Assembly (NCBI GenBank): GCA_050250135.1
Contig: JBFWPF010000004.1
Span: 18,613 to 82,612 of the forward strand
Direction: 5' to 3'
Length of the DNA stretch: 64,000 nucleotides
Origin: JBFWPF01 sp050250135
Lineage (GTDB): Bacteria > Chlamydiota > Chlamydiia > Chlamydiales > JAFEGQ01
Shown here piece after piece: positions 32,625 through 41,174 of the stretch (position 1 is its first letter; every line of letters begins with the position of its first letter). The notes under the pieces were generated by a model. That model searched no databases. It was not told where the DNA came from and saw nothing but the letters and a program-made list of their open reading frames with translations. A program made the position numbers and the translations under genes.

Positions 32625-33574
32625 CGGTTACAGGTGGGGCGGGGCAGATCGCTTACAGCCTCCTTTTTCGTCTAGCACGGGGTGAGCTCCTCAGCGAGCC
32701 GATTGCCCTCCATATCCTCGAGCTCCCCGATGCGATCGGGATGCTTGAAGGGGTCGTGATGGAGCTTAACGACTGCGCCTTTCCCCTGCTCCAGCAGATC
32801 ATTGTCGGTAGCGATCCCCGCAAGGTTTTCGAGGGGGTCGACTACGCCTTTCTCGTCGGCGCCAAACCCCGCACCAAGGGGATGGAGAGGGGAGAGCTTC
32901 TTAAGGAGAATGGGAAGATCTTTATCGAGCAGGGGAAGGCCCTTAATGGCGCTGCTAGCTCCGGTTGCAAGGTCCTTGTCGTGGGCAACCCGTGCAACAC
33001 CAACTGCCTGATCGGGATGCAAAACGCCCCCGATTTAGCGCAGAAAAACTGGCATGCGATGATGCGCCTCGACCAAAACCGGGCGACCTATCAGCTTGCT
33101 CAAAAGGCACGCCGCCCCGTAACCGAGGTCACCCATCTCACCATTTGGGGGAACCACTCCTCCACCCAGGTGCCCGACTTCCTAAACGCCAGGATTAGTG
33201 GAAAACCGGCTGCAGAGGTGATCGGGGATAGGGCATGGCTGGAGGGCCCCTTTATCACCACCGTTCAGAAGCGGGGGGCCGCCGTTATCGAGGCTCGCGG
33301 CAAATCATCGGCCGCCTCCGCTGCCTCAGCTGCCCTCGATGCGATGGGCTCAATTATCAGACCCACCCCAAAGGGCCACTGGTTCTCCTCCGCCGTCCTT
33401 AGCGACGGCAACCCCTACGGCATTGCTGACGGCCTGATCTTTTCCTTCCCCATCCGCTCTAAAGGGGAAGGGGAGTGGGAATTCGTCCCGAACTTAGAGC
33501 TGGACCCATTTTTGCGGGAGCGGTTACAAGCGACCGAAGAGGAGCTATTGGCCGAACGGAGGGAGGTGCTATGA
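32597..33574 (+). CDS. mdh: Malate dehydrogenase
   Basis: A 325-residue NAD-dependent enzyme converting malate to oxaloacetate in the TCA cycle. The NAD-binding loop is VTGGAGQIAYSLLF; VVGNPCNTNC, MRLDQNRATY (substrate Arg and catalytic Asp region) and IWGNHSSTQVPDF with the catalytic His are present, as is AVIEARGKSSAASAA. This is the cytosolic-type MDH found in chlamydiae. The start could also be ATG 32609 (MVKRIAV), which has GGGA upstream. Its last four bases are ATGA, shared with the start of the citrate synthase gene, so oxaloacetate production and use are coupled. Confidence 0.95.
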   Translation: MGQEMVKRIAVTGGAGQIAYSLLFRLARGELLSEPIALHILELPDAIGMLEGVVMELNDCAFPLLQQIIVGSDPRKVFEGVDYAFLVGAKPRTKGMERGELLKENGKIFIEQGKALNGAASSGCKVLVVGNPCNTNCLIGMQNAPDLAQKNWHAMMRLDQNRATYQLAQKARRPVTEVTHLTIWGNHSSTQVPDFLNARISGKPAAEVIGDRAWLEGPFITTVQKRGAAVIEARGKSSAASAASAALDAMGSIIRPTPKGHWFSSAVLSDGNPYGIADGLIFSFPIRSKGEGEWEFVPNLELDPFLRERLQATEEELLAERREVL

Positions 33575-34725
33575 GCCGCGTCCTATTTGAGATCACTGAA
33601 AACGAGCTGGAGACCGGTCTACGGGGCTTTCCTATTGGCTACTGCCCCACCTCTTATGTCGATCCCCAAAAGGGGCTCTTTTACGCCGACCACCCCATCT
33701 CCGAGTGTGCCCACTGGGAGCCGGCCCAGGTCCTCCACCTCCTTTACCATGGGAAGGAGGGGAGCGCGGCAGAGGTCGCAGATTTTGCTAAGGAGCTGGA
33801 GCGGCGGGCCCCCTGTGATCCCAGTCTGATCGCCTACATCCAAAAGCTCCCCCGTCAGGGGCACCCGATGAAGCTCTTCTCCGCCGCCCTCCTTCTCGCC
33901 GCCGGCTTCGAAGGGACGGGAGACTACCGGGAGGACTGCCTCAACCTGATCGCCAAAATCCCTCAGATCGCCGCCGCCGTCATCAACCACCACGCCGGCT
34001 GGCCCAGCTCCAACCCCAAGCCCCACCTCGGCTACATGGAGAACTTCACCCATATGCTGGGCGTCCCCGACAAGAGCGATACCCTCGCCGATGTCCTCAA
34101 GCTCTTCAACGTCCTCCACTACGACCATGGCGGCGGGAACCTCTCGGCCTTTACCGGCAAAGCGGTCGCCTCTGGCCTTGAAGACCTCTACGGCTCCCTT
34201 GCCGGCGCTATGTGTGCCCTAGCTGGCCCTCGCCATGGCCGCGCCAACCAAGACTGTCTCGAGTTTGTCCATGAGCTCTCTGAGCAGCTCGGCAATAGCC
34301 CCACCGAAGCCGCTGTTGAAAAGGCCCTCCGTGACCGCCTCGCCAGCCGGCAGCTGATCTTTGGCTTTGGCCATGCCGTCCTCCGAGTGGAGGATGCCCG
34401 GGCCACCGTCCAGTATGGCCTCCTCGAGCGCTCCTTCCCCGACCACCCCCTCTCTAAACTCGTCCTGCTTCTCCGCAAGGTCGGCCCCAAGGTCCTTGGC
34501 GAAAACCCCAAGATTGCCGATCCCTACCCCAATGTCGATGCTGTCTCGGGCACCCTCCTCACCGCTGCCGGCTTTCCCTACCCCGAGTACTTTACGGTCC
34601 TCTTTGGCGCCTCCCGCTGCTGCGGCATCGCCATCCAGATCGTCTATGAGCGATTAGAGGCCCGCGGCGGCAAGGGGCTCCCCATCGTCCGGCCCAAGTA
34701 TTTCTTTAGGGAGAGGGGCGCGTGA
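33571..34725 (+). CDS. gltA: Citrate synthase, eukaryotic (mitochondrial)-like type
   Basis: A 384-residue enzyme from ATG 33571 with GGGAGG 4 bases upstream. It condenses oxaloacetate and acetyl-CoA to citrate. Catalytic motifs are HYDHGGGNLSAFT, GPRHGRANQDCLEFV, FGFGHAVLRVEDARA and DPYPNVDAVSGTLL. These match the mitochondrial-type family (HGGNVSAHT, GPLHGLANQEV, GYGHAVLRKTDPRY, NVDAHSG) more closely than the Gram-negative hexameric GltA type. Such enzymes are known in Geobacteraceae and some other bacteria. At 384 residues it is shorter than mitochondrial forms, as it lacks the targeting leader and part of the N-terminus. It overlaps mdh by 4 bases and the convergent TMEM14-like gene by 20. 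Confidence 0.92.
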   Translation: MSRVLFEITENELETGLRGFPIGYCPTSYVDPQKGLFYADHPISECAHWEPAQVLHLLYHGKEGSAAEVADFAKELERRAPCDPSLIAYIQKLPRQGHPMKLFSAALLLAAGFEGTGDYREDCLNLIAKIPQIAAAVINHHAGWPSSNPKPHLGYMENFTHMLGVPDKSDTLADVLKLFNVLHYDHGGGNLSAFTGKAVASGLEDLYGSLAGAMCALAGPRHGRANQDCLEFVHELSEQLGNSPTEAAVEKALRDRLASRQLIFGFGHAVLRVEDARATVQYGLLERSFPDHPLSKLVLLLRKVGPKVLGENPKIADPYPNVDAVSGTLLTAAGFPYPEYFTVLFGASRCCGIAIQIVYERLEARGGKGLPIVRPKYFFRERGA

Positions 34726-35044
34726 CAAAGATGAGGGCGGCAATGGCTCCCATCGCGCTAAAGGTGACCATCAGTAGATCGGGCCAAACCTTGTAGTCGT
34801 GGAAGTAGTTGAAGGCAAAGCGGGCTCCAAAGGCCAGCGCAATAACTAGCGCAGCCCAAGCCCACACCCGCTTTCCGCGCATCATCCCAAAGCCGCAGAA
34901 GATGACGACGAGTCCGCCGATTCCTCCTACTACAAGCGAGATAAAGCTGCCTGCGACGAAGTAGCCGATCATCCCGCCGATCAGGCAGAAAAGGCCGTAG
35001 AGCATGACTAAGAGGGAGCAGATTGTCACAGGGCCTTTCTCCAC
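34706..35044 (-). CDS. Small TMEM14 (UPF0136)-like membrane protein
   Basis: A 112-residue protein with four hydrophobic helices. GGMIGYFVAGSFISLVVGGIGG resembles the GGxxGYxKAGSxxSL block of the TMEM14/UPF0136 family, and ALAFGARFAFNYFHDYKVWPD fits the second half (RF...TGKxMPAG). Plant members export fatty acids from plastids; bacterial roles are unknown. The start is GTG 35044, inside the end of the lipase-like gene (19-base overlap), or ATG 35005. It is the last gene of a minus-strand row. Confidence 0.6.
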   Translation of the reverse strand: MEKGPVTICSLLVMLYGLFCLIGGMIGYFVAGSFISLVVGGIGGLVVIFCGFGMMRGKRVWAWAALVIALAFGARFAFNYFHDYKVWPDLLMVTFSAMGAIAALIFVTRPSP

Positions 35045-37857
35045 TGATTTTCAACGAAAAACGAGCGATGCAGTGGGTGGGTGCGCATAGCCATGTTTAG
35101 GTAGAAAGCGATGTCGATAGGAGGGGTCGTGTTGTGGTGGCGTACCATGATTTTCCCGTCTAGCGTCAGTTCAACCTTGGCCAGCACCTTGGGGTTAAGG
35201 TTGTATTCTTCATATAAGAACTGACCTTCACCCTCCCCTAGGTGACCACTCAGGCAGCGGGTCAGCTCATCAAAATGATAGGGGTCAATATAGTCGGTAA
35301 TATCATAAGGCGCTGCGGGATCATGGCCATCATCTTCGAACTGACGCAAGCCGTTCATTTTCTTGAAGTTCTGGACGACCTGTTCATCGGCGCCATCACC
35401 CCCCCTAAATTGGTCTTGCGGGATGAAGCGGCCCCCGCATCTTCCTGGGAGCAATCGGGGCTCCCACCGAAAGCCCCACGTGTCTTGATGCCCATCGTTC
35501 ATCGAGGAACGTTCCTCACTTTCCTGCTCCCCGCTTGTGAATCCACCCGTAACTTCGTGCTTATATCGCTCTTGAGTAACATAAGCTGCAAAGTTTGGGG
35601 GCCATTGTTGAATTCTCTTAGGGAGTTTACCGGCCCCGTTGCCGCTCAGCTTTTTTATGTGGCGAGGCTCAAGCGACCATACGAACTTATCAATAGCATG
35701 TCTGTCATTGATATGTTTTTCAGATTGCCTTGCGAGGAAACGGATGAGCTCATTTGGCTCTGCAAATCCCGCCCCATCACCTAGCCAGCCGATTGCTTGG
35801 GTTACTTTTCCAGCTGACCACCCCGCCCAACTTTTGAGTGTCCTTTTCCAGTCTTGCAAAGAGTCCCAATTACCGGCTGGCGCCTCTTCAGGTTTCCGAT
35901 CCTTGTCAGGCAGCTCCTCTTTAGACTGCGTAGTTGGCCTTGTGAGCCTATGGGCGAGCTCTTTGGCGCTGCGCCGTGATTCAAAGGTGTTCACGATATC
36001 AGGGAACGAGAGGTACTCAACGGTTCTAACTGGAATGTCATTGCCTAGGCCCTCGGGGGCTTTGGTAAACTCCCTCACCTTACTAAAGATAAACTGTGTC
36101 CCCGGGTTATCAAAAGTGACTGCCAGAGGAGTGAAGAACCATGCCGACTCGTAATGACTCAGGGCGCCGCCCAAAGAGTGTCCAGTTGAGGTGATGTCCC
36201 AGGCCTTGAACTTTTTGGGCTCCTCAGGTTTTTCTGGAGGGGGTAACCGGGTGCCAAATAATGGGTTTCGCTTCTGCACCCAGTAATCTTGTAGACGTTC
36301 GCGGTAAGCTCTGTACCTCATCTCATAGTCTTCTACTTCCATTATGTCGCTGTCGCGCGCAATCTCTCTTCTAACGGCCCTAGCAAAAAGGTGTGCGAGT
36401 AGGAACTGGACGTCGAGCTGGTGTGCGACGAGCATACCGTCAGTTAGAAGGTCTCTTGCCAACTCGGTCGCTGAAGAGGTGTCGGTTCCTCTGTGGGCAA
36501 TGACATAGTGCTTTCGGCGATCGATAATTTTAGAAAAGACAACACCTTCGTACCCCCCCCGCCCTCCCATGCCAAATTGGCGAGCCGTGTACTCAACTTG
36601 CCAATCGGGAGGGGGGGACTCCACTTCCTGAAGAGCACGTGAACGGGGAGCAATACGAGTTTGGTTGGCGCAAGCTATTTTCTCCCAAGAGACGTTTACC
36701 CAACCGGGAATGTTACGCCTCTCGCCTTCATATGCGCTGGGAATGGCAGAGTTTCTCTTTTTTGCTAGTGCTACCCAATCTTCAATATCTTGGATAACTG
36801 CGCTGACCGGTTGTCGAGCGGTTGTGGGTATTCGCTTTAGTGCCGTTCCCGCTAGTGCTTCACTGTGCTCAATTTTTCTTATATCGTACGCGTGGGGTTT
36901 CATCTGTATGACCAGACCGTTCCGGTTTCGCTCATCGTTCCCGCTATCAAAAAGGGGAAAGTCAAGATAAGCAAGCTTGCTTAACCAAGCATACTCATAG
37001 CTAGTAACGCCATAACTTTGAAGGTTTATCGGATCACGGTGCTCGGCTATTTTTTCGTCGTAGACAAGCTGCTTGATACGATCCTCGGCAAACTCGGTTA
37101 GCCAAGGGTATTTGCCGTGCTCTATTTTGCCCTTAGCCTCCTCGTATCTCTCGCGAATAGTTGCAAGGCTATGGGGGTTAGGGAATCCTTCCCTATTCTG
37201 CTTCGTCCGCCACTCGACCTCTTCCCAAAAGGTGCCGATAATCGGCGAGGCCGGCGGGGCTAGATCTTTTACCCAATCACTCAACTGAAGGACATCTCGA
37301 AAACGCTGGTCAGCCGGATGTATGTCGAAACGTTGATTCGCTGCTGTCACTATCAAAGCGGTGAGCCAGTTGAAATAGAGTGCCGCCGCCGCCGAGTGCT
37401 GCTCGTTCGAAATTGAGGAAGTGATAATGATTGGAACATTTGAAATGCTGCTGTGAGTAGGAACAGGTAACTGCTGCTGCTGAATCGTCTCTCTAATGCC
37501 CTTGATTTCAAGCTTTCTCTTTCGCCCAGAAGAGGATTGCCGCTCGGCATAGGGCGTCATCTGTGAGGTAGGAGCTGTTGTTACCAATCCGACAGAACCT
37601 TGCCAACTTGGACCGGGCCGGCTGTATTGCCAGGTATGGTTCACTACCTGCCGAAAGCTCCCGATAGGAAGCCAGCGAGATAGCATTGACAGAGGGGGGC
37701 GCGCAGAATTTAGCAGGAAGGTAGCAGCCTGGTATTGCCTCAAGAGTGAACAGAACGATCCCTCTGCTTGCGGAAGAATGGGCCCTGAGGGGGAGAAGGG
37801 GAGAGTAACCCCCTTACCGGAGCACTGAGTGATAAGCTGTAATATGCGTCCTAGCAT
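35026..37857 (-). CDS. Large lipase-like alpha/beta-hydrolase, candidate effector
   Basis: A 943-residue protein from ATG 37857 (MLGRILQLI), 7 bases after the upstream stop; no strong ribosome site. Residues about 1-280 are of low similarity to anything I know. Around residue 480 is HYVIAHRGTDTSSATELARD, and at about residues 559-564 GHSLGGALSH, the nucleophile-elbow (Ser about 561) of class 3 lipases; the AHRGT block is the matching oxyanion-hole region. The Asp/His partners cannot be assigned with confidence. The last 300 residues are charged and contain no known domain. No signal peptide is seen, so export, if any, would be by a type III system. Base composition is AT-richer than in the flanks. 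Role may be host-lipid hydrolysis (inference). Confidence 0.65.
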   Translation of the reverse strand: MLGRILQLITQCSGKGVTLPFSPSGPILPQAEGSFCSLLRQYQAATFLLNSARPPLSMLSRWLPIGSFRQVVNHTWQYSRPGPSWQGSVGLVTTAPTSQMTPYAERQSSSGRKRKLEIKGIRETIQQQQLPVPTHSSISNVPIIITSSISNEQHSAAAALYFNWLTALIVTAANQRFDIHPADQRFRDVLQLSDWVKDLAPPASPIIGTFWEEVEWRTKQNREGFPNPHSLATIRERYEEAKGKIEHGKYPWLTEFAEDRIKQLVYDEKIAEHRDPINLQSYGVTSYEYAWLSKLAYLDFPLFDSGNDERNRNGLVIQMKPHAYDIRKIEHSEALAGTALKRIPTTARQPVSAVIQDIEDWVALAKKRNSAIPSAYEGERRNIPGWVNVSWEKIACANQTRIAPRSRALQEVESPPPDWQVEYTARQFGMGGRGGYEGVVFSKIIDRRKHYVIAHRGTDTSSATELARDLLTDGMLVAHQLDVQFLLAHLFARAVRREIARDSDIMEVEDYEMRYRAYRERLQDYWVQKRNPLFGTRLPPPEKPEEPKKFKAWDITSTGHSLGGALSHYESAWFFTPLAVTFDNPGTQFIFSKVREFTKAPEGLGNDIPVRTVEYLSFPDIVNTFESRRSAKELAHRLTRPTTQSKEELPDKDRKPEEAPAGNWDSLQDWKRTLKSWAGWSAGKVTQAIGWLGDGAGFAEPNELIRFLARQSEKHINDRHAIDKFVWSLEPRHIKKLSGNGAGKLPKRIQQWPPNFAAYVTQERYKHEVTGGFTSGEQESEERSSMNDGHQDTWGFRWEPRLLPGRCGGRFIPQDQFRGGDGADEQVVQNFKKMNGLRQFEDDGHDPAAPYDITDYIDPYHFDELTRCLSGHLGEGEGQFLYEEYNLNPKVLAKVELTLDGKIMVRHHNTTPPIDIAFYLNMAMRTHPLHRSFFVENQWRKAL

Positions 37858-37864
37858 AAGTAGC

Positions 37865-38920
37865 CTATAGATCCTGGAATTTGTTGCCGGCCATGTTCCA
37901 AAGTTCCTCGTACTTATTATCGGCCATCTTCCAGTTACCACCCATTTCGAAAATAAGGGCCTGATAGAAAATGCTCGCTGAAAGGTAGGTCCATTCCTGC
38001 GCGTGCTGCACTCGGTAGGCTTCCTTGCACCCATCCAGCTGCATGTTGCAAGCTAAACGGACAGCTTCATGGAGATTATGAAGGTCATCATCAGAGAGCT
38101 TTTCCGATGAATCTTCATGGAGTGCAGCGAGTATTCGCCCCATTTGGGCAATTCCATTTAACCGCAGAGTAGATGATTTTTTTGAGTTAGTAGCAGAATC
38201 CGAATGAAGGCTATAAAGTTGTTCTGATAGTTTTACGGCATCTACTATTTTTTTGCTGTCTAATAGGATTCCCGATTTTGCCTTTTCCAAAGCGTTCAAC
38301 ACTGCCTCTGTTTCCATTTGAAAGTAGCACTCATCCAGAGGCTTCTCGGAAAGCTCGTAATAGGCAGGAATGTTCGTGGCGATGTACTGGAGTGTCGGGG
38401 CTGTGATGAACCAGTGGGATCCTGGCCATAGAGTAGCAAGGGGCGCTAGCAGCGGCAATGCGAAACGAGCTAAATAGTTATCTGTTTTTTGGGTTGCAGA
38501 GGGCGATCGATAGAGGTCTGTTTTTATTTTCCGCTTCCCTAGAAATTCTTCAAAAGGGTTAGCTTTCTCCTTTTTCTTGTCGAGTAATTTGTCTAACGAA
38601 AACGGGGTCTCGGTTTTCTCTTTTGGAAGCCAACGTTCTATCTCTCTATATGCATCTTTTCTGTGTTCTTCGCGACTTGTTGTGAGGGCAGAGCTGCTGG
38701 CTAGGGGGATCAGCGCTGATGTTGAGCCGGAAAATAGTTTCATGAAGCGGGCCCACAGGCTGGACATCGGCGTGACACGACTCGGCTGAATGGCCTTAAA
38801 TCGATTTGCCGGCGAGTAGAGGCTTTGGTATAGCCGGTGTGGCTGCGAGGGCCTGTGCTGAAGGACAAGGGGTATGGAGTGGGCGCAAATAGTCTGAATG
38901 GTTCTAAAAAGCACTTCCAT
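37865..38920 (-). CDS. Hypothetical protein upstream of the lipase-like gene
   Basis: About 351 residues from ATG 38920 (MEVLFRTIQTICAH), with AAGGA 7 bases upstream; a longer frame would enter the end of the LptD gene. It has a Ser-rich N-terminal third, a hydrophobic segment LARFALPLLAPLATLW around residue 160 and a helical C-terminal half with Cys (ECYFQMETEAVLNALEKAKSG). No family is recognised. It is 7 bases before the lipase-like gene and is probably its partner in an operon, perhaps a chaperone or co-effector; no direct evidence. The AT-rich composition is shared with the lipase-like gene. Confidence 0.5.
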   Translation of the reverse strand: MEVLFRTIQTICAHSIPLVLQHRPSQPHRLYQSLYSPANRFKAIQPSRVTPMSSLWARFMKLFSGSTSALIPLASSSALTTSREEHRKDAYREIERWLPKEKTETPFSLDKLLDKKKEKANPFEEFLGKRKIKTDLYRSPSATQKTDNYLARFALPLLAPLATLWPGSHWFITAPTLQYIATNIPAYYELSEKPLDECYFQMETEAVLNALEKAKSGILLDSKKIVDAVKLSEQLYSLHSDSATNSKKSSTLRLNGIAQMGRILAALHEDSSEKLSDDDLHNLHEAVRLACNMQLDGCKEAYRVQHAQEWTYLSASIFYQALIFEMGGNWKMADNKYEELWNMAGNKFQDL

Positions 38921-38984
38921 TGTGAATTCCTTAAAGGCTTTGCAAGGATTGTCCCTTATCCCGCTTAACGGTGCAATCAAAAAG

Positions 38985-41135
38985 TTACCACACACTACAC
39001 CCTCTGCCGAGGCAGCGGGGGCGGCGGGCGGGGCCAAGGGTAAGGCCTAGAGCCACCCGCTCATCCACCTCAGTGTGCTCATAATAGAGATTGGCCTGCC
39101 AACGGCAAGGAAGCAGGAGGTAAAAGGAGAGCTTCCCCTCATTGTAGTTAGGCTTGGGAGGGCGCTGGTCGGCGACCCGAACCCGAAAGCCATGCCGCGT
39201 CTCAAGCTCGATACCAAGGGTGGGAAGGAGGCGGAAAAAGGAGTGGGTCAGGATCGTGTAGCGCTGGTCAGAGAGGGGAGAGTGGAGGAGAAGCGACTCG
39301 GGAGTGAAGGTGTCTAGGGTGAAGTTGAGCGGGTCGGCCTTGCGCCAGGCGTAGGGGCTTCTGTAGCGGAGCTCAACGTTGAAGGCGAGCCGCTCACTCA
39401 GGGTCCACTCGAGGTGGCCATTAAAGTGGTCGATCTGGTTGTGGGAGAGGTTCCAGGCGGCATCAACGATCGCTTCGAGGGAGCGGGTAGGGGCAAGGGT
39501 AAGGCGGCCGTAGAGACGGGGGATCTGGCCGACGATAGCGGGGGTGTCGATAAAGGCATAGGTGAATAGGTCGAGCGAGAGGGGGTGGTAGAGGCAATCG
39601 CTGCTCTGCTTGTAGTAGACCTCCTGGCGGAGGCCAAAGCGGACGTAGCGCAGGTCGGTGTAGGCGTCTCGGCTAGAGAAGATGGGGTGGGCGTCGTTGC
39701 GGCTGGTCGGCTGGATAGCGGCGGTAGCGCGGGCATAGGGCTCGAGGGCATGCTTGCAAGGCCCCCAGAAGCGGGTTAGGCGGGTGCTCGCCTCGAGATC
39801 GGCCCAGACCCAGCCGAGCCATTGGGAGCCAAGGGGGCGGGGATCTGGGGTCATCTGGAGGGTGTTCTCCCCCTCGCCGTAATGGAGGCCAAGGAGGCGC
39901 AGCTCGGGGAGGAGAGTGAGGGCTCTTGTGCAGATGGGGCGGGCAAGGGTTTGCGAGAGGCCAATGCGGGAGGAGCGGAAATTATGGGGGAAAAAGCCAG
40001 GGAGGGGAGTAGAGAAGCTCTGCTTGGCCAGGAGGGTCTCCCAGTAGCCGGCTGAAGCCCGGGTAATCCCGATGATCCCGTAGGGGAGGGAGAGGGGGAG
40101 GGAGGCCATGTCGACGTTGGGTAGCTCCTGGCTGACCAGCTGGAAGGTGTTGAGGCGGGGGCGGGCCCGGATAGCGCCGGTCCAGTAGGGGGTGGTCCTC
40201 CCCCCATCGAACTGGGAGGTGCGGGCGGTGTGGAGGTTAAAGTCGTTAAGGCGGTAGTCGCTCGGCATCTCCCGGTCAGAGAGGGCGTCGTAAAAGAGGT
40301 TGGTCCAGTAGCCACTTGTGAAGCACTCCTGGTAGTTGCCGGCAAACCGGTAGCGGGTCCGCAGGGTGGGATCCTCGATCGATCGGTCCCGGGCAACGTA
40401 AGACTGGGTGTAGGAGCTCCCCTGCCGATTAGAGGGGCACCACTCGGTCTCGATACCGCCAGCAGGGCCCCGTCCAATAATGTACTCGAGGCGGGCAAAG
40501 GCCTTAAGGTCGCCCAGGGTAAGAAAGCGGTAGCGGATCCCAATGCGGCTCCCAAAAATGCCGGCCACCTCGGCCCGGAAGCGTAAAGGGCTATCAACAA
40601 AATTATTTGTGTTAACGGTGAAGGAGGGGAGCCAGAGGAAGGGGATTTTCCCAATGCGCCCTTGGACATTGGTGGCGCTGATCTCCCCAGACCGGTTGAC
40701 CGAGACCTTTTGGGCGTAGAGCCCCCACTCGGGGGCCTTTCCCTCGCAGGTGGTGAGGTAGGCCCTTTCGGCGATATAGCAGCCGCGGGGGAGGATATGG
40801 ATGAGGCTGGCGCCGAGGTACCAGGGGCCTGTGGCGACCCTACCCTCGTAGAGGCACCCGGTCTCCGAGAGGAAGTCATATTCGAGGCGGCAGCCGGTCA
40901 GGATATCGCACTCCCGCTCCACCATAAGGTCCCCCTCGGCTACGAGGCGGGCGACCCCTTCAGAGCGGGTGTAGGTGATGCAGCGGGCTTGGATCCGGAT
41001 CCCGTCGCCGGTCAGGACCCCCCCCTTCGTGGTCGTTAGGGTTCCCCCTTCGATGGTGGGGCTCTCCAGATCGACGGTAACATTGGCGAGGAGGGGGAGG
41101 GAGAGGAAGAGGAAAAAAAAGAGGCGCCTTAGCAT
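38985..41135 (-). CDS. lptD: LPS-assembly protein LptD (OstA-like)
   Basis: A 716-residue outer membrane protein from ATG 41135. The signal peptide is MLRRLFFFLFLSLPLLA. Residues about 25-160 form the OstA-like N-terminal domain (VTVDLESPTIEGG, GDGIRIQARCITYTR, LVAEGDLMVER, TTCEGKAPEWGLYAQKV). The KIPFLWLPSFTVN stretch is a conserved entry to the beta-barrel that fills the rest, with alternating strands and a C-terminal strand ending near VALGLTLGP. LptD inserts LPS into the outer leaflet. Four Cys in the N-terminal half could form the disulphides needed for maturation. No ribosome site is visible, and the start codon lies in the stem of an intrinsic terminator. Confidence 0.85.
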   Translation of the reverse strand: MLRRLFFFLFLSLPLLANVTVDLESPTIEGGTLTTTKGGVLTGDGIRIQARCITYTRSEGVARLVAEGDLMVERECDILTGCRLEYDFLSETGCLYEGRVATGPWYLGASLIHILPRGCYIAERAYLTTCEGKAPEWGLYAQKVSVNRSGEISATNVQGRIGKIPFLWLPSFTVNTNNFVDSPLRFRAEVAGIFGSRIGIRYRFLTLGDLKAFARLEYIIGRGPAGGIETEWCPSNRQGSSYTQSYVARDRSIEDPTLRTRYRFAGNYQECFTSGYWTNLFYDALSDREMPSDYRLNDFNLHTARTSQFDGGRTTPYWTGAIRARPRLNTFQLVSQELPNVDMASLPLSLPYGIIGITRASAGYWETLLAKQSFSTPLPGFFPHNFRSSRIGLSQTLARPICTRALTLLPELRLLGLHYGEGENTLQMTPDPRPLGSQWLGWVWADLEASTRLTRFWGPCKHALEPYARATAAIQPTSRNDAHPIFSSRDAYTDLRYVRFGLRQEVYYKQSSDCLYHPLSLDLFTYAFIDTPAIVGQIPRLYGRLTLAPTRSLEAIVDAAWNLSHNQIDHFNGHLEWTLSERLAFNVELRYRSPYAWRKADPLNFTLDTFTPESLLLHSPLSDQRYTILTHSFFRLLPTLGIELETRHGFRVRVADQRPPKPNYNEGKLSFYLLLPCRWQANLYYEHTEVDERVALGLTLGPARRPRCLGRGCSVW

Positions 41136-41155
41136 CACTTAAATGCTAAGGCGCC
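41113..41155 (-). terminator. Intrinsic terminator overlapping the lptD start codon
   Basis: On the minus strand the arm GGCGCCTTAGCAT (41155-41143), a 7-base loop and the perfect inverted arm ATGCTAAGGCGCC (41135-41123) are followed by TC and eight T (41120-41113). This is a 13-bp, GC-rich stem with a T-run: a textbook rho-independent terminator, 20 bases after the LysM-protein stop. The ATG of the second arm is the lptD start codon and the T-run encodes the Phe run of the LptD signal peptide. Confidence 0.85.
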
Positions 41156-41174
41156 CCCAATAAAAAGAGAAGGT

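Noticed and set aside
39851..40879. A 342-codon minus-strand frame overlapping lptD in another frame
   Set aside because: Composition is Ser/Pro/Arg-rich with no domain; LptD in the alternative frame is clear.
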